This document shows positions 6,878 through 10,271 of a stretch of 10,271 nt of DNA, in pieces (the first letter of the stretch is position 1; every line of letters begins with the position of its first letter). The stretch is from Croceibacterium_A sp965977975. Its GTDB lineage: Bacteria > Pseudomonadota > Alphaproteobacteria > Sphingomonadales > Sphingomonadaceae. A program made the translations under genes and the position numbers. Under the pieces are notes generated by a model. It ran no database searches, was not told the origin of the DNA, and worked only from the letters and a program-made list of their open reading frames with translations. Location: assembly GCA_965977975.1 (NCBI GenBank), contig CBHCZH010000131.1, forward strand, positions 1-10,271, in the 5' to 3' direction.

Positions 6878-7647
6878 TCTTGGACGATTTAATCTTCCCT
6901 CGGCTGCGTACCCCGGCCTCGTCCTGGCGAGAGCGTTTTCGGACCGAGTTCGGCCGGCGGGCGACCGCCCTCGCAGTTGCGCTCGCGCTCGAGATCCTGC
7001 TGCTGCTCGCGCTGTTCTCGCTAAGCCGGTCGGCTGATCCGCCCATCAAGCCCCAGCTGACCGAAGTCGACCTGACCGCGCAGGAGTACGTCGAGCCGGA
7101 AACCGAGCAGCCCGAGCCGGAGCCTGAAAAGGCACGCGAGAGCGAGCCGACGCCCCAACCCACGCAAGCGCCCACGCCCACGCTGGTACCGGCACCGGTG
7201 CCGCCCACGCGCATCCCCATTCCGACCGCTCCGCCCGCTCCCGAACCCGAGGAAGCGCCGCGCCCGCCGCGGCCCGGCGTCGTCATCGGCCCGGTTCAAG
7301 GCCCTCCCAATACCGGGACACCGTCGCTCGGGGATTCGGAGCGCGTCGGCACCGCGCCTAACGGCGAGCCGCTCTACGCCGCGCGATGGTACCGCGAGCC
7401 GGGCGAGGAAATCCGCGGCTTCCTCTCCGCTGCCTCGCCAGGCTGGGGGCTGATAGCCTGCCGCACAATCCCGAACTTCTATGTCACGGACTGCGTTCCT
7501 CTCGGCGAGTCGCCGGGCTCGATGCTCAATCGCTCGATGCTCGCGGCTTCCGGACACTTCAGAGTCCGCCCGCCGCGGCTCGGCGGACGAGTGCTGATCG
7601 GCTCATGGGTGAGGATAAGGATCGATTACACCGTCCGGCGCGAATAG
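6874..7647 (+). CDS. TonB-like envelope protein with one membrane segment and Pro/Glu-rich linker
   Basis: A protein of 257 residues from the GTG at 6874, which overlaps the hydrolase stop (GTGA, 6874-6877); a TTG at 6880 is an alternative. A longer frame reaching back to 6631 lies inside the hydrolase and was discarded. Layout: a basic cytoplasmic tail (1-30), one hydrophobic segment (about 31-50, TALAVALALEILLLLALFSL), a long Pro/Glu-rich stretch (about 72-135, with EPEPEPEK-like and PTPQPTQAPTPT-like runs) and a small C-terminal domain (about 165-257). The C-terminal domain ends with HFRVRPPRLGGRVLIGSWVRIRIDY, of which the RVRPPR and WVRIRIDY parts resemble the last strands of TonB C-terminal domains; Cys 196 and 207 may form a disulfide. 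The architecture is that of TonB, which spans the periplasm to energise outer-membrane receptors. No ExbB/ExbD is nearby, so it may be a TonB-domain protein with another role. Coupling to a catabolic gene is odd. Confidence 0.75.
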   Translation: MILDDLIFPRLRTPASSWRERFRTEFGRRATALAVALALEILLLLALFSLSRSADPPIKPQLTEVDLTAQEYVEPETEQPEPEPEKARESEPTPQPTQAPTPTLVPAPVPPTRIPIPTAPPAPEPEEAPRPPRPGVVIGPVQGPPNTGTPSLGDSERVGTAPNGEPLYAARWYREPGEEIRGFLSAASPGWGLIACRTIPNFYVTDCVPLGESPGSMLNRSMLAASGHFRVRPPRLGGRVLIGSWVRIRIDYTVRRE

Positions 7648-7658
7648 ACGGGGGCCGA

Positions 7659-7682
7659 GACAGCGATCGACTTGCCGCTGTC
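7659..7682. terminator. Weak stem-loop between convergent genes
   Basis: A 7-bp stem, GACAGCG at 7659-7665 with CGCTGTC at 7676-7682, and a 10-base loop lie in the 60-bp gap between the TonB-like gene and the opposing response regulator. There is no T-tract on either strand, so the terminator role is only a suggestion from position. Confidence 0.3.
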
Positions 7683-7707
7683 CGAGAGCGCGACCGCGCC
7701 CGTGCCC

Positions 7708-8172
7708 TCAAGCCGCGCCGATGCGCTGCAGCTTGTCCGAAAGTGTCTGGTCGTCGAACGGCTTAGTGACGAATGCGTCGGCGCCGGCGGCGATGCCGCG
7801 GCCGACGACTGCCGGCTCGTGCTCGGTGGTGCAGAACACCACCTTGGGACGGCCGCCTCCCGGAGCGGCGCGCAGCTCGGTGATGAACTCGATCCCGGTC
7901 ATCACCGGCATGTTCCAGTCGAGCAGGATCAGATCGGGCATCGCCACGGCGCAGCGGGCGAGTGCTTCCTGGCCGTTCTCGGCTTCGGTGACGAGAAAGC
8001 CGAGGCTTTCGACGACCCGGCGCGACACCGAGCGCATGACGCGCGAATCGTCGACGATCAGGCAGTTGCGCCCGAGCGGCGACGGACCACGCGCCGGCTG
8101 GCCGTTCGCCTCCGCAGCAACCGGAACCGTCCCTCCTGCCGGAGGGGTCGAGCGTTTGATCAGGCCGTGAAT
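7708..8172 (-). CDS. Single-domain response regulator (CheY-like receiver), probable ATT start
   Basis: The receiver domain occupies about residues 36-154 and has all key positions: acidic pair D41-D42 in CLIVDDSRVMR, phosphoacceptor D85 in LILLDWNMPVMTG, T115 in VVFCTTEHE and K137 in FVTKPFDD. No output domain follows, so it should act by protein contacts, like CheY or DivK-type regulators. A flexible Pro/Gly/Ala-rich leader of about 35 residues precedes it. The start is unusual. Between the domain and the upstream gene there is no ATG, GTG or TTG in frame; the first ATG (M46) would remove the acidic pair. An ATT at 8172-8170 has AGGAGG seven bases upstream, giving 154 residues starting (M)HGLIKR. 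A CTG at 8163 is the alternative. The gene overlaps the upstream small gene by 13 bases, implying one operon. Family certain, start inferred. Confidence 0.85.
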   Translation of the reverse strand: MHGLIKRSTPPAGGTVPVAAEANGQPARGPSPLGRNCLIVDDSRVMRSVSRRVVESLGFLVTEAENGQEALARCAVAMPDLILLDWNMPVMTGIEFITELRAAPGGGRPKVVFCTTEHEPAVVGRGIAAGADAFVTKPFDDQTLSDKLQRIGAA

Positions 8173-8465
8173 GGGTACACCTCCTGCACGCCGAAGCCGT
8201 TCGCATTGGCCGGCATCGGAATTCCTTCGGGAGCATGCGGCACGGGTTCTGCCGCGTGCGGGGCGGGAGTCAGCCGGACATGAAGATAGGGCACCCAGAC
8301 GTCGCCGTACTCGGCCTTCTGGTACCACAGGTCGACCACGTCGTAGGACGCCCAAAATCCGTCCGCGTCTTGCAGGCGAATGCCTTCGCCGATGCGCGGG
8401 ACGGCGGCAAAGCGCAGCCGCTGCTCGGTCTGGGTGGTCTCGTTCTGGACTTCGATCTCGATCAA
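8160..8465 (-). CDS. Small protein of unknown function, upstream of the response regulator
   Basis: A protein of 101 residues that I do not recognise. The start is a TTG at 8465: an in-frame TGA lies two codons upstream (8471-8469), and AGAGG (8480-8476) is ten bases before it. The sequence looks like a small beta-rich domain: IEIEVQNETTQ, RLRFAAVPRIGEGIRLQD, FWASYDVVDLWYQKAEYG and VWVPYLHVRLTP could be successive strands. They are followed by a Pro/Ala-rich tail from about residue 67. No signal peptide or membrane segment is present. It overlaps the response regulator by 13 bases and carries the regulator's Shine-Dalgarno inside its last codons, so the two are probably translated together and may act in one signalling route. 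A PilZ-like or similar small beta-domain is possible but I see no RxxxR motif to support it. That it is a real gene rests on its start signals, its coherent composition and its tight fit with the next gene. Confidence 0.7.
   Translation of the reverse strand: MIEIEVQNETTQTEQRLRFAAVPRIGEGIRLQDADGFWASYDVVDLWYQKAEYGDVWVPYLHVRLTPAPHAAEPVPHAPEGIPMPANANGFGVQEVYPFTA
8180..8185 (-). promoter_or_regulatory. Shine-Dalgarno that fixes the ATT start of the response regulator
   Basis: AGGAGG reads on the minus strand from 8185 to 8180, seven bases before the ATT at 8172-8170 and 16 bases before the CTG at 8163. Spacing strongly favours the ATT. The site lies in the coding end of the small upstream gene, so ribosomes finishing that gene would arrive next to it. 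Confidence 0.6.
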
Positions 8466-8545
8466 CGTTCAGACACCTCTCGAACCTGGAAAGAAACCCT
8501 AAGCGCAAATCCTTGCCGAATCGCGAACGCGGCCGCTGCACCAAG

Positions 8546-8573
8546 TTGCGATTTGTTCGTAGTGCGATAGCAT
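8546..8573 (+). promoter_or_regulatory. Candidate sigma-70-type promoter of the metallopeptidase gene
   Basis: TTGCGA (8546-8551) and TAGCAT (8568-8573) are separated by 16 bases and lie 29 bases before the ATG at 8603. They resemble -35 and -10 boxes only partly. The surrounding gap (8466-8602) is divergent and locally richer in A/T than the genes, which supports a promoter there. Confidence 0.35.
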
Positions 8574-8602
8574 CATGCCGCGTGCGGATTCGGGGGGATC
8601 GG

Positions 8603-10147
8603 ATGTACAGGTGGATTATCGCGCTGCCGGCACTGCTGGCGGGGGGCGCGGCGCAAGCCGAATGGCTGGAAGCCTCGAGCTCGCACTTCGTCGTCTACGC
8701 AGACGATTCCGAGCGCGACATCCGCCGCTTTTCCGAGCAGCTCGAGCGTTACCACGACGCGATGGCAGGCGTGACCGGCCGGACCCTTCCGCCGCCGAGC
8801 CCGTCGAACCGCGTGACCGTATTCGTGGTAAAGAGCGAACGCGAGATGCAGCGGCTTACCGGAAGCCGCATCATCGCCGGCTTCTATATCCCGCGAGCCG
8901 GCGGCTCGGTCGCCTTTGTCCCCAGGGTCGAAACCGGCGGCGTCGAGGTCGAATGGTCGATGAGCGTGCTGCTGCACGAGTACGCGCATCATTTCATCAT
9001 CTCGAACAGCAACTTCCCGCTGCCACGGTGGTTGAACGAAGGTTCTGCGGAATTCTTCTCGGCCGTCCGTTTCCGTCCCGACGGAGGCTTGTCGATGGGC
9101 CTGGGGGCGAGAGACAGCTATCTCCAATTGGCTTTTGCGGACCGCGTCACGGTCGAGGAGCTGCTCGATCCCGACGTCTACGAGAAGAAGCGCCGGCGCG
9201 ATGGCTACGATGCATTCTACGGGAAGAGCTGGGCGCTCTATCACTACCTGAGGTTCGATCCGGAGCGGCGCGGCCAGCTCAGCAGCTACCTGCAGCTGAT
9301 GGCGTCGGGCAAGACTTCGCGCGAGGCGGCGCTGGAGGCATTCGGCCCGTTTGCCGATCTCGACAGGGATGTGATGGCCTACTCTCGCAAATCGATGCTT
9401 CTCGGCTGGAACCTTGCTCCCGAAATGCTCGAGGTCGGCCAGATCGACGTGCGGGCGATGACCGAAGGCGAGGTGGCGATAATGCCCGCGCGGATCCGGT
9501 CGCGCCGCGGCGTCGGCGCGGAAGAGGCCGCCAAGGTGCTCGTCCTGGCGAGGGAAGTCGCCGCACGGTATCCGGGCGACGCGGCCGTGCTCGCCGCGCT
9601 GGCCGAGGCCGAGTTCGACGCCGGCAACGATGCCGAGGCGATCGCTGCCGCGGATGCGGCGCTTGCGCTCGATCCGGCCCAGGTCAACGCTTACGTGCAG
9701 AAGGGCTATGCGCTGTTCCGCCGCGCGGCGGCGACCGAGGGCGAGGAACAGGCCGCGGCCTATCGCGCGGCGGTCGCACCGTTCCTTGCGCTCAACAAGA
9801 TCGAGAACGATCACCCGTTGCCGTTGATTTACTATTTCCGCAGCTTCGCCGAGCGCGGCGCGCAGCCGCCTGAGCAGGCGGTCCTGGGACTGGAACACGC
9901 GGCCGAGCTGGCGCCGTTCGACCTGGGCCTGCGGCTCAACCTGGCCTCGTACCAGATCCGGGCGGGGAACCTCGCCGCCGCGCGCACGAACCTGATCCCG
10001 GTCGCCTATAATCCGCACGGCGGCGATTTGGCGGAGCCGGCACAGCAGGTCATCGACCGCATCGATGCCGACGGCGAACCCACCGCCGAGGAGTTGATAA
10101 CGCTCCTATTCGCCCCAGCCCTCGAGGCGGCGGGCGGTTCGGAATAG
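8603..10147 (+). CDS. Secreted zinc metallopeptidase (DUF1570 / gluzincin-like) with C-terminal helical repeats
   Basis: A protein of 514 residues. The ATG at 8603 is preferred because it begins a signal peptide (MYRWIIALPALLAGGAAQA, cleavage near residue 19) and follows a G-rich stretch (8592-8597); the open frame continues upstream to 8171 but that part is antisense to the small unknown gene. The N-terminal domain (about 20-270) starts with WLEASSSHFVVYADD, typical of DUF1570-like proteins. It has a zinc site HEYAHH (H125, E126, H129) followed by WLNEGSAEFF, in which E146 is the likely third ligand, as in gluzincins. The C-terminal half (about 310-514) is Ala/Glu-rich with helix pairs such as VLAALAEAEFDAGNDAEAIA and AADAALALDPAQVNAYVQKG, which look like tetratricopeptide repeats. 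It should act in the periplasm or outside the cell. The natural substrate is unknown. It is transcribed away from the signalling pair and convergent with the next gene. Confidence 0.88.
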   Translation: MYRWIIALPALLAGGAAQAEWLEASSSHFVVYADDSERDIRRFSEQLERYHDAMAGVTGRTLPPPSPSNRVTVFVVKSEREMQRLTGSRIIAGFYIPRAGGSVAFVPRVETGGVEVEWSMSVLLHEYAHHFIISNSNFPLPRWLNEGSAEFFSAVRFRPDGGLSMGLGARDSYLQLAFADRVTVEELLDPDVYEKKRRRDGYDAFYGKSWALYHYLRFDPERRGQLSSYLQLMASGKTSREAALEAFGPFADLDRDVMAYSRKSMLLGWNLAPEMLEVGQIDVRAMTEGEVAIMPARIRSRRGVGAEEAAKVLVLAREVAARYPGDAAVLAALAEAEFDAGNDAEAIAAADAALALDPAQVNAYVQKGYALFRRAAATEGEEQAAAYRAAVAPFLALNKIENDHPLPLIYYFRSFAERGAQPPEQAVLGLEHAAELAPFDLGLRLNLASYQIRAGNLAAARTNLIPVAYNPHGGDLAEPAQQVIDRIDADGEPTAEELITLLFAPALEAAGGSE

Positions 10148-10161
10148 TCTCGCCAAGCCGC

Positions 10162-10181
10162 GGATGGATCGCGATCCGTCC
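10162..10181. terminator. Palindrome between convergent genes at the right end
   Basis: GGATGGATCG (10162-10171) is followed directly by CGATCCGTCC (10172-10181), an inverted repeat with one G-T position. It begins 14 bases after the metallopeptidase stop and touches the stop codon of the opposing partial gene. There is no loop spacer and no T-tract, so it may be a weak terminator or a protein-binding palindrome. Confidence 0.35.
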
Positions 10182-10271
10182 TACGAGCCCACCGCCTGAG
10201 CCTGTCCCTGACCGAACCAGGCCAGTTCCTGGAACGAAAGCGGCTTCGAGAAAGTCAGGCCGGCCCAGCCG
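10181..10271 (-). CDS. C-terminal fragment of an unidentified protein, possibly EAL-domain
   Basis: The last 29 residues of a minus-strand protein that enters from the right edge, ending at a TAG (10183-10181). The piece includes GLTFSKPLSFQELAWFGQGQ. The motif FSKPLSFQEL is reminiscent of the end of EAL (cyclic-di-GMP phosphodiesterase) domains, where a similar FSRPLPAEEF-type sequence closes the fold. With so few residues this is a suggestion only. That it is coding is supported by its amino-acid makeup compared with the other frames and by the convergent layout. Confidence 0.45.
   Translation of the reverse strand, partial: GWAGLTFSKPLSFQELAWFGQGQAQAVGS

Noticed and set aside
7648..7707. 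Possible extra coding remnant on the minus strand between the convergent genes
   Set aside because: A short frame reads plausibly but has no start signal or recognisable family and is too short to support.
7708..8544. A long version of the response regulator starting with ATG at 8544
   Set aside because: The extra 124 residues lie antisense-free but out of frame over the whole small gene, are very Arg-rich and show no domain, so the short form with ATT is preferred.
8573..10018. A 481-codon open frame on the minus strand opposite the metallopeptidase
   Set aside because: The plus-strand protein has a signal peptide and zinc motif; the antisense product has no domain and typical shadow composition.
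1..10271. CRISPR array, tRNA or rRNA genes, transposase, toxin-antitoxin or phage defence genes
   Set aside because: No regularly spaced repeats, no RNA-gene signatures and no protein with such motifs were seen.

Overview
This is a GC-rich window from an alphaproteobacterium, most likely a member of the Sphingomonadales (Sphingomonas, Novosphingobium or Erythrobacter type). The evidence for that is the protein style, strong codon bias towards G/C, and short REP-like palindromes of a kind frequent in that order. I could not run a taxonomic search, so the assignment is inference. The window holds ten protein-coding genes, two of them cut by the window edges, and almost no spare DNA. No rRNA, tRNA, CRISPR array, transposase or phage gene was seen.

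Layout. (1) Positions 1-1550, minus strand: a large partial gene for a PEP-utilizing / phenylphosphate-synthase-like subunit; its C-terminal swivelling domain lies beyond the left edge. (2) 1785-2489, plus strand: a secreted outer-membrane beta-barrel protein with very acidic loops, divergent from gene 1 and ending in a strong stem-loop. (3) 2541-3497, minus strand: an AraC-family regulator. (4) 3656-6877, plus strand, divergent from the regulator: a putative catabolic operon with a LigW/ACMSD-type amidohydrolase, a class III (CaiB/BaiF) CoA-transferase and an HSL-type alpha/beta hydrolase. A TonB-like protein (6874-7647) overlaps the end of the hydrolase. (5) 7708-8465, minus strand: a small unknown protein and a single-domain response regulator. 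(6) 8603-10147, plus strand: a secreted zinc metallopeptidase (DUF1570-like) with a helical-repeat C-terminal half. (7) 10181-10271, minus strand: the last 29 residues of another protein.

How the genes may work together. AraC regulator, metal-dependent decarboxylase/hydrolase, CoA-transferase and esterase look like a small regulated pathway for an aromatic or carboxylic substrate. The PEP-utilizing protein could activate a substrate by phosphorylation, and the barrel protein sits between them. The substrate cannot be read from the sequence. The right part of the window (response regulator, unknown small protein, metallopeptidase) seems unrelated housekeeping or signalling.

Two details stand out. 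A 128-bp palindromic REP-like element lies inside the catabolic operon, and its right terminal arm contains the Shine-Dalgarno sequence of the CoA-transferase. The response regulator has no ATG, GTG or TTG ahead of its receiver domain, but has a perfect AGGAGG seven bases before an ATT codon, which suggests a rare AUU start.
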